A stretch of DNA of 64,000 nucleotides from Ligustrum vulgare (GCA_963555705.1 OY743176.1:44283026-44347025); one strand, 5' to 3'. Positions 1-12,216 are shown, counted from the stretch's first letter. Notes: generated by a model from the letters alone, not told the origin. Program-made: numbers and translations.

Positions 1-511
1 TAAGAGTTGTTCACCGCTTTAAAGGAGTGAAGATAACCCTCCCTGTAAAGACAAAAATAATTATTGTCTACAAAGACAATGGGACACACCATACTTTTGG
101 TTTAAAAATGAATGCTTGAAAATTCTCTAATCATTTTCATTTGTTTTTTCGAGCATTTTAGCTTTGTTTTAATTTTTATTTTTCGACACTTTTTTTAAAT
201 TTTTGAGGTAGTTCATTTTTTTTTAAAAATAATGTAAAATTGTTCAAAAATTAATTTAAACATATGTTTAAAATGGAATGATAATTTATCTATGATAAAT
301 ACTTATTTTTAAAATAGCAAAAATTTATATATTAACATTATACTCATTTGAAGATCTCATTAAATCGTATATTATGAAATCAACAAAAATCGATGTTAAA
401 AAATTTAAGATGAAAAAGAAAATGTATGAATAACGTTATTATATTCTACTAAGAACAATAAATCATTCGTTCTGTAAATCAAATAAAATGGTTTATAAAG
501 CAGTTTATAAA

Positions 512-649
512 CTACACAATTTCTCAAATTACTTTTTAACCACACACATTTTTCTCTTTCCACTTTTTAACAACATATTTTACATCAAAAATATAAATAA
601 ATCAATTTATAAACCACATTCTTTTACCAAACAGACTATTAAAAATTAA

Positions 650-680
<31 letters not shown>

Positions 681-862
681 TGTATGTATGTATGTGTGTG
701 TGTGTGTGCCCAACTCTGTTCGGCAGATCATTTTTTTTTTTGCCCAGTCGACATTTTTTTTATTTGCCTCTTTTGGTTTTTTTAAGATAAAATATGTGGT
801 TAAAAATTAGGGAGAAAAAATATATGTGGTTAAAATTTGATTTAAAAAATTGTGTAAATTAT
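512..862. repeat. Nested inverted repeat inside the TIR element
   Basis: The left arm (about 512-586, ACACAATTT then TTTTTAACCACACAC and ACATATTTTACATC) is paired by the right arm (about 785-862, GATAAAATATGTGGTT ... AATTGTGTAAAT). This suggests a second small palindromic element nested in the first, or a larger foldback structure. Its centre is the microsatellite at 651-708 and a T-rich stretch. No coding capacity. Confidence 0.5.
651..708. repeat. (TATG)n microsatellite passing into (TG)n
   Basis: About eleven perfect ATGT/TATG units are followed directly by a short run of TG dinucleotides. Likely length-polymorphic. Confidence 0.95.
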
Positions 863-1013
863 AATCATTAGAGTTAAAAAAAAAAAAAAACTGGGAAAAA
901 ACTAGTTGCTGAACTCTCCTGAGACAAACTTGGGGGTTATCTTCACCCCCTTAAAGGGAGGTGAACAAAATTTTTCTCTGTTGAAAATACATGTATAGTT
1001 TGAATTCATACGA

Positions 1014-1271
1014 TGTAAAGTAAAAAGAGGAATTGCTGGGAATATTTTTTCTTATATTCATCAATGAGAACACAGTGTATATATACATACATTCACCTGA
1101 GGCAGCAGCCCTAGGCTTTAGTGTTTGATAATGAAAAGAGTTTTAATATTCCTAGACTACATTTCCTGTTAGACTTTGAAAGATATGGTACGTCAATAAC
1201 TTAAGATAAGGGAAGATCATTTGTATAACAATCCAAATCAATTAAGATAAAGATAGTTATGTTCCAATACA
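1014..1271 (-). repeat. 3' LTR of the minus-strand Copia element
   Basis: The purine-rich tract (minus-strand TTTAGGGGGTG) lies just inside it at about 1272-1283. The minus-strand LTR begins TATTGGAACATAAC (possibly TGTATTGG) and ends ACTTTACA. The matching copy is 5490-5747. Confidence 0.9.
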
Positions 1272-2605
1272 CCCCCTAAAGATGGAGGACGGATGGACTC
1301 CAATCTTGGATCTAATGTTGGTAAGCTGGGATCCAGATATTGGCTTCGTTAAGATGTCAGCTAGTTGATCAGATGCTGATACATGAGAGACACGAAGTTT
1401 TTCAGATTGAACCTTTTCACGGACAAAGTGAAAGTCAAGGGCTATGTGTTTCATGCGGGAATGAAATACAGGATTAGCACACAAGTAGGTGGCCCCGACA
1501 TTGTCCGAATAAATGACAGGAACATTAGGCAGTGTGTAGCCAATTTCTTCACGTAGTACTTGAAGCAGACTATTTCTGCAGATGTAGCAGCGATTGAGTG
1601 GTATTCTGCTTCAGTAGACGAGCGAGCAACAGTTCTCTGCTTTTTAGAACTCCAGGAAATTAGATTAGAGCCAATAAAAACAATATAAGCACTGGTGGAG
1701 GTCCTATCTGTGACGTTGCCACCCCAATCAGCATCAGAGAACGCATGAAGGGAGAATGGTGAGTCCTTCTTAAGGAGAAGACCGTGATCAAGTGTATCAT
1801 GCAAATACCATAATAAGCGCTTAAGAGCAAACCAGTGTACGGATGTAGGTGAGTGGATGAATTGAGAAAGTTTATTGACGGCAAAGGCCACATCTGGTCG
1901 TGTTAATGCCAAGTATTGTAAAGCACCTAGTATAGATCAAAAGTCAGACGATTGGGTCATGGGTTCACCTTCATGCAGAGTCGGAACATGTGACGAGGGC
2001 ATGGGACTTACTGCTGGCTTAGAGGATTGCATACATGTTCTGCCTAGGAGATCGAGAATGTACTTTAGTTGTGAGAGAAAAAGTCCATGGATTCCCGGAA
2101 TGACTTCCATTCCAAGGAAGTAAGAGAGATCACCCATATCCTTAATAGAGAACTGATGAGCAAGATTCTGAATGCAAGTAGCTATAGCAGAACCATGTAA
2201 AAATGCATTATTAACATCAAGCTGTTTGAGATGCCAACCATGCATAATCGAGAGTGAAAGAATTAGTCGAATAGTAGTTGGCTTTACAACCAGACTAAAA
2301 GTATCACAGTAATCTATACCTGGACGCTGGAGAAAACCCTTTGCGACAAGTCGCGCTTTGTATTTGTCAAGAGATCCACCAGCTTTTTGCTTGATACGAA
2401 AGACCCATTTGCAACCAATGACATTATGAGTAGAGTCACGAGGTACAAGAGTCCATGTACCTTTTTTAATAAGAGCATTGTACTCATCAGACATAGCTGT
2501 ACGCCAGTGAGAATCCTTCATGGCTTGAGTGGAAGTTGTTGGTTCATGGGGGAATTGGTTGGCTGTAATTGTGGCATTGTGAGCTGTTTTGCTGCAAGTA
2601 ATCAT
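1272..2605 (-). pseudogene. Copia reverse transcriptase-RNase H, catalytic core deleted
   Basis: Minus-strand fragments spell a Copia RT. The start reads WKWVF-type sequence (GCKWVFRIKQ), then KARLVAKGF and QLDVNNAFLHG. Then, at about 2170-2195, the frame jumps directly to QFSIKDMGDLSYFLG. The stretch that should hold the YVDD active site is missing, roughly 100 residues judging by the intact Copia pol at 16002-19466. RNase H follows at 1912-1451 ([15 protein letters not shown]) and its C-terminal tail ([19 protein letters not shown]) at 1484-1257 in another frame. The protein is therefore inactive through both deletion and frameshifts. Confidence 0.9.
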
Positions 2606-2676
2606 ATGATGATGAGGCTGTAGATTTGGTGGAGGGGGTGGTGGTGAAGGGGGTATCGAAGAGGAGGGTGGTGTAG

Positions 2677-3992
2677 TCAGTTTAGTGATTGGGGAAGGTG
2701 ACGGGGGGGAGTTGCCAGTGATGGGAGTGATGTGGGAGAGAGAGATAAAGAATTAATGTGGTCAGGGAGTTTATGAGCAGATGGTGGAGATGAGTTGAGG
2801 AGTTCTGCAATAGTCCTGGTGGGGCGCAGAAGTTCAGGGGAATTGGGTGATGGTGTGAGATGAGCAGAGGAGAAAGGTGATGTTGTGGAGGATGGGCTAG
2901 TAATAGGAGTGCATGCTTGTGGAAGGTTGGGAGTTGCAACAGAAGGTGCTGAAGAGAATTGGATTCGTGAGTGGGGATTAGTGTCTATTGGCGATGAAGA
3001 TGAGGAAGTGGGTTTGTCGGAGTCCAACCCTCTAGATGTAGTGACGGATGGCTGTGTAAGCGCACCAATACCAAAACCATCAGAACCAGTGACTACTGGG
3101 GAAGTGAGAGAGATAGATAGGGGTAGTGGAGTTGATGGGGAAGCTGCTCGTGTAGGCTGTGAAATAGAGGCAGCAAAGGGAAAAATATATTCAACAAATT
3201 TTACGTGACTACTGGTGCAGACACGTCCAGTAGGAATATCAAGACAGTAGTATGCACTTTGTGACAAACTATAACCAAGGAAGACACATGGCTTAGAGTG
3301 AGACTCAAGTTTGTGGGAATTATAGGGCGTAGCCAAGGATAGCACAGGCACCCGAACACCCGTAATTTGGAATAATTCTGGGAAGAGTGGTAAAGTTTTT
3401 CATAGGAGGTGAGATAGTTAAGGTTGACCTTAGGAAGGAGATTAATTAAATAGACAGTTGCGGTGAATGCATAAGGCCAAAAATGTGATGAAGTGGAGGC
3501 ATGTTCAAGTAGTGCTAAACCGGTTTCGACAATGTGACGATGTCGCCTTTCAGCATAGACATTGTGTTCTGGTGTATGAGGGGGAGTTGTGAGATGAGTG
3601 ATACCATTTTTCGAAAGGTAAGAGGTGAGAGCGATAAATTCACCACCATTATCTATAAATAACGTGACAATGGGGGTTTTGAAAAAAATTTCGACAAGAC
3701 TACGAAATCGAATAAAGGTATCATGTACATCTGATTTTTTCTTTAAAGGCTAGAGCCAAATGTATTTGGTGAAATGGTCAATGAACACAACATAGTATTT
3801 ATAGCCTTCAGTAGATATTACAGGAGATATCCATAAATCAGAAAAAATAACTTGTAATGCAAAAGTACTAGAAACAGTAGAATTGGAAAATGATAATTTA
3901 TGACTTTTATTGCAGTCGTATGAATTACAATTGGAGAATAACTTGTTAAATGATGATAAAGATAAAGACTTTCTAGACACGAAATGATGCAA
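2677..3992 (-). pseudogene. Copia integrase remnant
   Basis: Minus-strand sequence at 3992-3750 shows the end of the pre-integrase/integrase start (FSDLWISPVIS, YVVFIDHFTKYIWL). Further downstream, in shifted frames, come the DNGGEF-type aspartate region near 3640-3660 and an AERR-type glutamate region near 3550. At 3351-2677 lies the integrase C-terminal region (CVFLGYSLSQSAYYCLD) followed by a Ser/Pro/Thr-rich linker leading to RT. Several stops and frameshifts break the frame. Confidence 0.85.
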
Positions 3993-4299
3993 ATTTTTTG
4001 GAGAAGGATGCCCTAAGCGGAGATGCCAGAAGAAAAAGCAGTCACTGGTGTAGATAGAGTGGATGGTAGTGCATACACGCCATTTTTAACTGGTCCGCGC
4101 AGGATTGAAGCCTCGGTCTGCAAATTTTTCACAATAAAGGAAGTGGGTAAGAATTCAATGCTAACATTATTTTGCAAACAAAATTTAGAAACTGAGATTA
4201 AGTTACGAGGTATGCGGGGAACACAGAGAATATTAGAAAGGAGAAATTTGGAATTGTGAGAGTGAGAGTGAATGTGAGTTCGACCAGTATGAGAGATTT

Positions 4300-5454
4300 G
4301 TAATCCTTTACCATCGCCGATTTGAACATCCTATGGCCCATAATAGGTGGAGTGGAGTGAGAGATTTCCAAGATCATTAGTTATATGGTGTGATGCGTCA
4401 GAGTCAAGAAGCCAGTCTTGAGTTGCAGGGGTTGTAGGATTGGCGGCCAAATGTGCTTGATAGTGTCGTGGCTGGGAGTTAGGAGTACGGTTTGGAGTGA
4501 CTAGGGCGTAACGGTAGGCAGTGCAACGTTTGGCTGAATGACCCAGTTCTCCACATAATTGACATTTTCCAAGGTATGGTCGAGGTGAATAGTTTGTGTT
4601 ATTGCTGTTTCGGGGTCGAGAGTTGTTTGATGAAGATCTTTGTTGTTGATTGTGGTTTGATCGGAATCCATTGGATTGAGGATTGTTTGTCCATGTGGCA
4701 GGGGTTCAAGAGACTTGATTGGCCATGATTGTTTGAAAAGGAGAGGAGACAGTCGAGTTAGGCTGAAGTTGAGATTCTCTGGTCACCAATTTTCGTGCAA
4801 TTCATCATACGTGATTGATGTATCACGAGCACGAACGGCTTCTACCAGGCCATTGTATTCGGAGCCCAAGCCTCAAAGTATGTGAAGAACTAATTCATCA
4901 GGGTCAGGAGAGGAATTCATAAGAGTTAAATTATCAACAATGCTTTTAACACCATGCATATACTCCGTCATTGTGGCATCACCCTTCTGCAGATTACCAA
5001 GGGCATTCTTGAGATGCATAATTTGTCCACGTGAGGGTCTAGCATGGGTATTATTAATTGTAACACATGCTTCACGTGATGTTCGAGCAGCCGTAATGAA
5101 GGAGACCAGGTTCGGAAAGAGAGAGCTAACAATGGCGTTGAGAAGAAGTTTATCCTATCGGATCCAGGGGGCATGTTCGGGGTTGATGGTGGTTGTGTTT
5201 TGGGTGGTTGTGGTTCGAACAGGGTAGGGGAATGTGGCGTCAACGAAACCCAGAAGATCAAAGCCGACAAGTAAGCTGTGGAGTTGTATGTGCCAGGCAG
5301 GATAGTTTGTTGGGGTGAGTTTGATAGGTTGTTAGGCTTGAGAATTGATAACAATGGGAGGATTTGGAACTGTGGGAGGAGGTGGCGGTGGCAGGTTGAT
5401 GATGGTGGTTGTTTGGTCGGTGGGAAAATCAGTGGGCAAATCTGTAGCGGCCAT
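4300..5454 (-). pseudogene. Copia gag, CCHC knuckle and protease remnant
   Basis: The likely gag start is the minus-strand ATG at 5454 (MAATDLPTDFP), just inside the primer site. The body is frameshifted several times. A clean CCHC zinc knuckle (CQLCGELGHSAKRC) lies at 4522-4564. The protease signature follows at about 4390-4412 as WLLDSDASHH: the catalytic DSG reads DSD because of a Gly-to-Asp change at 4397-4399. A stop lies soon after (about 4335). Confidence 0.85.
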
Positions 5455-5477
5455 GATCGAAGCTTCTTGAGCGTATA

Positions 5478-5489
5478 GCTCTGATACCA
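5478..5489 (-). other. Primer-binding site (tRNA-iMet type)
   Basis: Minus-strand TGGTATCAGAGC directly abuts the 5' LTR, as expected for priming by initiator methionine tRNA. Confidence 0.92.
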
Positions 5490-5747
5490 TGTAAAGTAAA
5501 AAGAGGAATTGCTGGGAATATTTTTTCTTATATTCATCAATGAGAACACAGTGTATATATATATATACATTCACGTGAGGTAGCAGCCCTAGGCTTTAGT
5601 GTTTGATAATGAAAAGAGTTTTAATATTCCTAGACTACATTTCCTGATAGACTTTGACAGATATGGTACATCAATAACTTAAGATAAGGGAAGATCATTT
5701 GTATAAAAATCCAAATCAATCAAGATAAAGATAGTTATGTTCCAATA
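5490..5747 (-). repeat. 5' LTR of the minus-strand Copia element
   Basis: Copy of 1014-1271. It differs in the length of a TA run (TATATATATATA) and at several single bases. TACGA follows at 5748-5752. Confidence 0.92.
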
Positions 5748-5752
5748 TACGA

Positions 5753-6490
5753 TACATCTTAAGCCCTAATAGGTAAAATTATATAATGCATTTTGCTGTT
5801 GTCATTTGATTGTACATTTTTTTTTCAACATTAGGAAGATAAATTGAGAAGCTGAAACTCATCATCATCATCATCCTCGCCAAAGACAGTTTGAACTAGA
5901 AGTTAGAAAGATAATTCATTTAAATGTATTTCTTGATAAAAGAGAGTAATAATATTTCATACACTATCTTTAAATTCTCCAACTTGAATGAACTTCATGG
6001 GAGGAGAGTAGTTATTATTATATTTGATAATTGAATGTGCCGCCTAAAGCGTGATGACATTCAAAAAAAAAATGTGGAACAATTAAGAAAGTTGAATTTT
6101 GGAGGCATATAATCTTGAATAAAATGTATACATAACTAATTATGAAACTCATAATATGTTCCAAGTATTTGAAATATTGAAAATGGTGCATCTCAACATT
6201 CTTATGAGAAAGAAATTTAATTGAAAAGAGAAAGTTATCTACGACACTTTGTACATGACGTACTATTGAATATTATGAATAACGAGAACATCTATCTATC
6301 TATATATAATAACAAAGTCCATGCAAAAAATAAAACGTACATAGTTTCTCGTCCAAAATGACTTTTAAAATCTGGAAATTTATGCAAAATAACAATGTAA
6401 TAAATATTTTGACAATTATTATAGTAGACACGTGTCATTAATGTCATTAGAATCCGTGCTATACTATTAATGATATCAAAATTTTAATTT
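5753..6490. other. AT-rich DNA without a gene; possible Helitron-like 5' end
   Basis: I see no coding signal. At about 6292 the sequence reads A then TCTATCTATATATAATAAC, which resembles plant Helitron 5' ends (TC after a host A). That reading is weak on its own. Confidence 0.4.
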
Positions 6491-6497
6491 ATTTTAA

Positions 6498-6985
6498 TAT
6501 ATAAACTATTTTTTGGTTTTGTAATAGTTATTATTCTTTTGATAATTATTGTATTATATTAAAGTCGAAAAATATGTAATTGGGTGTCAAATCGAAGAAC
6601 TCAATGAGAAGTTTAATACAAGCTAATAAGTGAAAGCAAAATGTAAACATATTGTCTGTAAAATCATCTCAAGGTTCATATGTAAAAGTTTTTTTATACT
6701 TTTTTACTTTTCCTCAGTATCTCATTCATTTTAAATTATATCATTTAAGTTCTATAATATTATCTATAAACTATTTTTTGTATTAATTATTATTCTCTTT
6801 ATAATTATTATATATTATTTTGAAATCGAAAAAATATATAATATGAGTGTCAAATCGAAAATTTCAACGAGAAGTTTAATACAAGATAATAAGTGAGAGT
6901 AAACTGAAAATATATTGTCCATAAAACTGTCTCAAATATCAGCGAGAAGTTTAATACAAGATAATAAGTGAGAGTAAACTGAATG
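6498..6985 (+). repeat. R repeats R1 and R2 (about 260-bp units)
   Basis: Two head-to-tail units begin TATAAACTATTTTTTG (about 6500 and 6763). They share CGAAAAATAT, GTGTCAAATCGAA, GAGAAGTTTAATACAAG and the tail TTTTCCTCAGTATCTCATTC. R2 ends with a small internal re-duplication. Further copies are at 11612-11907 (R3 and the left part of R4) and 21326-21535 (right part of a unit). Confidence 0.85.
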
Positions 6986-7198
6986 TAGCATTGTTGGTAG
7001 TTGTATAGGTATGAATTATGAACATGGACAGTTTCCCATGTTTGTAGCAGTTATCTCGCTAAAACTCCCACTGCAACTTAAACCTCCACTAGTGGTGATT
7101 AGAGCAAGCGGCGACCAAGATGATAACAACTTCCTTTGTGGCACCTAGGGGTGTGAGAACTCTATATTCGTCGTTAACTTCAAGCTTTCCCTTCAATC
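6986..7198 (+). pseudogene. RRM-protein gene fragment, copy 0 (5' part)
   Basis: The sequence from about 6986 through ATGATAACAACTTCC (7111) to CTTCAATC is a diverged copy of the 5' leader and first codons seen again at 12250-12574 and 13154-13351. It is cut at 7198 by the LTR element and resumes at 11580-11612 (CAATCTACTACAGACTCAAATGCAG), where it stops abruptly against repeat R3. See the entry at 13154 for the gene's identity. Confidence 0.8.
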
Positions 7199-7940
7199 TG
7201 TTGGAAATTTGTATAGAAAATTGATTTTGACAATTTATGTGATTATTTAAGTGGAACCATTAGTTGATCAATAAAAAATTAAGCCACTTAAAAATGTGAC
7301 ATTATTGGAAAATTAGTAGAATATTATAAAATGTTCTAGAATTAATTTAAATGAAAAGATGTGTCTTTTTATATAAAAGACTGTACTTTTGAATTTGATA
7401 TTTTCCAATAATTGTGCCTCTTTATTTTATAGACAAGTTTCAAAGGATGTGTCTTTTGAAAATGTTGTATCTTTTGAAACACAACTTTTCAACATCTATA
7501 TATAGATCCCATATGCTTGGATTTTTCATTCCATCATCAATCATCAATTCATCATTCATTTATTTTTCATGATTGCATTATCATACTAATGCATATTCAC
7601 TTCAAAATATTTTGCATTTATTTGGAGTCGAGTTTCAAATGAAGAGAGTTCAAAGTATAAGTAAGGTTCGTTGGTCTACGTAATTTGTAGTGCTCCTATT
7701 GCGGGACATGGTCGTTGTATCTTAGGAGACGAATGTCGAAAAATCGTTAGCACCCGTGCGGGGCATTATGGACTTAAGGACAAAGAGTCCAGCTCTTGCC
7801 TCAACCAAATTCTTATTCATGCATTTTTTTGATTTTCTACTTCATATATTCGATTTTAGGAAGTCGAAATTCTGTCCAACTTTATGCATGTAAAATGAAC
7901 GTTATTAGAATATAATTATGCACGTCAATTTTTACCAACA
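7199..7940 (+). repeat. 5' LTR of the old LTR element
   Basis: TGTTGGAAATTTGTATAG at the start, TTTTTACCAACA at the end. It includes a TATA-like ACATCTATATATAG near 7495 and the short repeated phrase on GATGTGTCTTTTGAAA. Confidence 0.92.
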
Positions 7941-10837
7941 ATCTTAAGACGATAATTATATTGTGCATGATATATTCTATTTAAATCGGAATACTAGAGA
8001 GTCTATTGTTAAATGCTTTGATGAATTATATATGCATAAACATAATTAGAAATTTCGAGTTGACTCTCTTGACTGCATGCATATTATGTTGATATTTTGC
8101 ATGAGTTAATTTTGTTTTGTATATGAAATTGTTTACTTCAATCAAAACATGCATTTAATTTTATTCTTGGAAAAGTTACAATTTCTATTTGGGCTCTTCC
8201 TCATTTTTCACGTGTAAAAGAAATTGATTTTTTGTGTAATGGTCTTCCAATTATACTATATATGGAACATGAAATATATCAAATGTGTAGTCATGCATAG
8301 TGGTGCCTATTATATTCAGTTAATTAAATTGCATATATTGTGTAATTAAATTATCTTATTGCATTCTCGTGTGAATTTTATTTACATGATCAGTATGATC
8401 ACATGCATTATAAATTATTTTCATGTGAATGAAATTATAAGTTTTGGTATGCATCAATTCATGTGTTACTCTATAAAAGATTTGAAAGTGAAAATAGACG
8501 ACTTTCCTCGTACTGGAGCAAGGAAGATAAAAACTATTGATGGGTTTTATAAACCCTAAATTTGAAGTTACACCAATAATTATGAAAGGGTATGTACTTT
8601 AATTGTGGTATTACAAGAGGAGAATATTCTCTCAATAAGTGTCAACGAACTTGACCAATGTATTTGAATTGTGGGTCACATGTATTTTATTTCTAAAAGA
8701 ATCACAAACGTCTATTGAATTAAGGAATTTGGCATACTACACAAACAAAGTCAATGGCTCAACATTTGGTTTTGGAAAACAATTTTGATATTGCGACCCA
8801 CTTCTTTAGAATGACTCTTGTATTCTATGGCTATTTTCTAGCATTTGGAAGATTATCATACTCAATTTGCATAATCCAAAATCTAAAGGGAAAAATGATA
8901 ATACATACCTTTTGGAGGAGGCGAATGAAGGATTTGCATTTCATGCACACCCCATATGGATAAAATTGGATCCAATTTCAACCTAAATGACGCCTCATCC
9001 ATCTATAGGATTGAGGATCACCTCAGCAAGAATATATGAATCTATGTGATGAACGTGGTCTTTTCTTTATGCCCAATTAAAGTTTGGTCAATTATGTTGC
9101 AATATTCTTAAAAGTGGAAGTAAGATAGACTTTCATGAGATATTGATAATTTTGTATGGTGACTAATTGTTTGAGGTGTATATCAATATTGTTCTATATG
9201 CCATATAGACATCATTAACGATGAAATTAAATTTTAGAGTTGATGAACAATAAGTTTGAGCATAACCCAAGATTTGTGGGAGATAATGTCACTACTTCCA
9301 GAATTCATTCCTAATTGAAGAATTGTGGGGGTAAATTAGTTTAAAAGTTGCATTCTTTATACTTTATAAGCCATAGAAAAATGTTCTATGAAGATTGAAA
9401 GGTGGAACTCCAAAAATGATTGAAACCTTGGTGATTTGACCAGGACTTGTAATTGAAAATTTAATAAGTCAAGGGACTTCAGTTGCAATTTTATATTAAG
9501 AATTTAATTGCATATTGAGTACTCAAGGTCTTGGGATTTGAAACTTTGGCCTTAAAAGTTTTCCAAAATTTTTGATTTAGTCCTTCGAGTTCTAGACTTC
9601 AAAATCTAAGTCCTTAAGGTTCTTGATTTTAAGATTTAATCCATATTGTGTTGAATTTCAAATCTTATCTCAATCGAGTCGATTCGTTGTTCGAGTATAT
9701 ATCAAAATTTGAACTTGGGAATACCCGTGAAGTGTGGGGGTGGTCTTGCTTTCTTCAAATTATAACGAGATTTTGAACATTATTGAACTGCACTATTCTC
9801 GGAAAAATTTGTTGGTACCATATTGTGACATGGACGTCCATTGCAAGGTTTATATCCACTAGTAAATGTGTTTACTATGCTAGTCCGGTATTTGAAAATG
9901 TTTCGAAATCATTATAAATTTGAAGATGAATTTTTGGAACTAGAGCTTTAGACAAAGTGAGAAATAAGTATTTATTTCAAGAAAATTTGGAAGCTTATTT
10001 ATTCGATATCCTACACTTGTGGGAGTTACGGATAACTTTAATGAAGCTTCAACTAAAGCGAGAGAAGCATGTTGGCTTTAGAGTTCCAAAAGTGACAAGT
10101 CTATACCTGCTACTTTGATTGATTGTGTCTCAAACGATATAGATCGTCTTGTATTGCAGTTCATATCAGATGGTATTATTTTGTGAATCCACTATATCGA
10201 AAAGCTTACCAAGAGATCATTAAACTGCTGATCGAAGGGGATGGGATTAAAGCCAACTATGTATGTAATCTTTGTAATTATAACTCAACCATGCTGACTA
10301 GAGATCCCAAGAACTTGGTTCAATGAGACAACTAAGTTACAAAGATTCAGTTAAGTACTTAGGATTAAATTCCTACTCATTCCTATGGTCAAACCAAAGT
10401 GCTTTCTGCAAAGTGTCTAGGTTAAGCCTAGTTTTTAATGATTCCTATATCTTGGATAAACCAAGTGGGGTAGGCAGACTACTCCTAATAGGATATCACC
10501 TATATAAGTGAGAAGTGGGCCACTTCTATGAGAATGTTTCAAGGCTTGAATTCTCTAAAGCACTTATGAAATCAAGAGTAGTTCAGGGCCAAAATGAACA
10601 CAACCGTGAGACCGAAAGTGTTAGAGAAGATATTGTGTGGGTATTATTGTCTTGGTTTACTCCAACGGCTGAACAGTTCAAGACATCATGTTCACTGATT
10701 AGCCAAGTAAATCCGTTAGTATTTCACTAAGGCAAGTTCAAAGCCGAAAGCTACCTCTCCTGATGCAATAGCTTTCCGCTTGTACTCTCTTCAGTGTCTG
10801 CATAGTCTTTGCATTAATTTTCATTCATGTGGGAGAT
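7941..10837 (+). other. Internal region of the old LTR element, no intact gene
   Basis: About 2.9 kb of AT-rich sequence with only short frames, none recognisable. Near 8590-8690 there are two phrases resembling broken CX2CX4HX4C knuckles (AATTGTGG repeated twice), possibly the last trace of gag. The 3' part (10120-10830) is less AT-rich and has longer frames but no family I recognise. I see no primer site matching tRNA-iMet after the 5' LTR. Confidence 0.6.
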
Positions 10838-11579
10838 TGTTGGAAATTTGTATAGAAAATTGATTTTGACCAATTTATGTGATTATTTAAGTGGAACCAT
10901 TAGTTGATGAATGAAAAATTAAGCCACTTAAAAATCTGACATTATTGAAAAATTAGTAGAATATTATAAAATATTCTAGAATTAATTTAAATGAAAAGAT
11001 GTGTCTTTTATATAAAAGATTGTGACTTTTGAATTTGATATTTTCCAATAGTTGTGTCTCTTTATTTTATAGACAAGTTTCAAAGGATGTGTCTTTTGAA
11101 AGGATTGTGTCTTTTGAAACACAATTTTTCAACATCTATATATAGATCTCATATGCTTGGATTTTTCATTCCATCATCAATCATCAATTCATCGTTCATT
11201 TATTTTTCATGATTGCATTATCATACTAATGCATATTCACTTCAAAATATTTTGCATTTATTTGGAGTCGAGTTTCAAATGAAGAGAGTTCAAAGTATAA
11301 GTAAGGTTCGTTGGTCTACGTAATTTGGAGTGCTCCTATTGCGGGACGTGGTCGTTATATCTTGGGAGACGAATGCCGGAAAACCGTTAGCACCCGTGCG
11401 GGCCATTATCGTCTTAAAGACAAAGAGTCCAACTCTTGCCTCGACCAAATTCTTATTCATGCATTTTTTTATTTTCTACTTCATATATTCGATTTTGGTA
11501 AGTCGAAATTATGTCCAACTTTATGCATGTAAAATGTACGTTATTAGAATATAAATATACACGTCAATTTTTACCAACA
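10838..11579 (+). repeat. 3' LTR of the old LTR element
   Basis: Second copy of 7199-7940, same length and ends; the target duplication CAATC begins at 11580. Confidence 0.92.
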
Positions 11580-11611
11580 CAATCTACTACAGACTCAAAT
11601 GCAGAAGCCTC

Positions 11612-11907
11612 TCTATAAACTATTTTTTGTATTAATTATTATTCTCTTTATAATTATTATATTATTTTGAAGTCGAAAAATATATAATATGGATGTCAAA
11701 TCGAAGATTTCAACGAGAAGTTTAATACAAGATAACAAGTGAGAGTAAACTGAAAATATATTGTCCATAAAACTGTCTCAAATATCAAACGTAAAAGATT
11801 TTACTTCATATTTTTTTTACTTTTCCTCAATATTTCATTCATTTTAAATTATATATAATACTGCTTATAAACTATTTTTTTGTAATAATTATTATATCTT
11901 TTGATAA
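11612..11907 (+). repeat. R repeats R3 and left part of R4
   Basis: R3 begins TATAAACTATTTTTTG right after the truncated RRM fragment. R4 begins at about 11866 and breaks off at ...TTTTGATAA (11907). The missing right part of a unit (TTATTGTATTATTTTGAAG) resumes at 21326. This implies a 9.4-kb insertion into R4. Confidence 0.8.
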
Positions 11908-12096
11908 TGAGAATTAATATTCTATCAATTTTGACTTGATTCTTAATTTTGAATAGAATCTACAGAGTAAAATATATAATTTGATCAAAATAATTTAAAT
12001 TTTGAAAGAAATGTTTTTTTTTAATGCACGTCCAATAACCTACGTTTTGAAAAAATTACTAGTAGTAGGTAGTTGTATGAACAAAGCTATTCTTAT

Positions 12097-12216
12097 CCCC
12101 ACCCTTGCTCCCATGTTTGACAACTCACTCACACGAGAGTAGGGTTGGCTCCATCATTGATGAATGGGCCACACCACCCCTTGAGTGGATTGTCAAATAT
12201 GAGGACAAGGGTGAGG
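12097..12216. repeat. Foldback sequence with 34-base arms
   Basis: CCCCACCCTTGCTCCCATG...AACTCACTC (12097-12130) is matched in reverse by GAGTGGATTGTCAAATATG...GGGTGAGG (12183-12216) with a loop of about 50 bases. It probably is a tiny MITE lying just upstream of RRM copy A; GGTGAGGTGAATGT is re-duplicated directly after it. Confidence 0.65.

Larger units (their letters stand above)
7..968. mobile_element. Non-autonomous DNA element with about 46-bp terminal inverted repeats
   Basis: The left end (TTGTTCACC at 7-15, continuing through GTGAAGATAACC) is matched in inverted orientation by the right end (GGTGAACAA at 960-968, preceded by GGTTATCTTCACCCCC). The arms pair imperfectly over about 46 bases. 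There is no transposase reading frame, so this looks like a MITE-like or internally deleted derivative. No convincing target-site duplication is visible; only six bases precede the left arm in the window. The superfamily cannot be assigned. Confidence 0.65.
1014..5747 (-). mobile_element. Defective Copia-type LTR retrotransposon
   Basis: A 4.7-kb minus-strand element. The two LTRs (1014-1271 and 5490-5747) are near-identical, with roughly nine differences by eye. The five-base duplication TACGA flanks it at 1009-1013 and 5748-5752. The domain order on the minus strand (gag, CCHC knuckle, protease, integrase, reverse transcriptase, RNase H) is that of Copia. All open frames are broken by stops, frameshifts and a large reverse-transcriptase deletion, so it cannot move on its own. 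Confidence 0.93.
7199..11579 (+). mobile_element. Old non-autonomous LTR retrotransposon
   Basis: The LTRs at 7199-7940 and 10838-11579 are each 742 bp, begin TGTTGG and end CCAACA. A perfect duplication CAATC flanks the element (7194-7198, 11580-11584). A purine tract GTGGGAGAT precedes the 3' LTR. The LTRs differ at roughly 40 positions by eye, so this insertion is much older than the Copia at 14384. No gag-pol frame is readable. Without the insertion, the flanks rejoin to match the uninterrupted copy at 12440. Confidence 0.93.

Noticed and set aside
2885..3208. A plus-strand 107-residue frame
   Set aside because: Shadow of the Ser/Pro-rich linker of the minus-strand Copia polyprotein.
10123..10730. 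Three consecutive plus-strand short frames as a hidden gene
   Set aside because: They lie in the internal region of the old LTR element, are in different frames and show no motif I can name.
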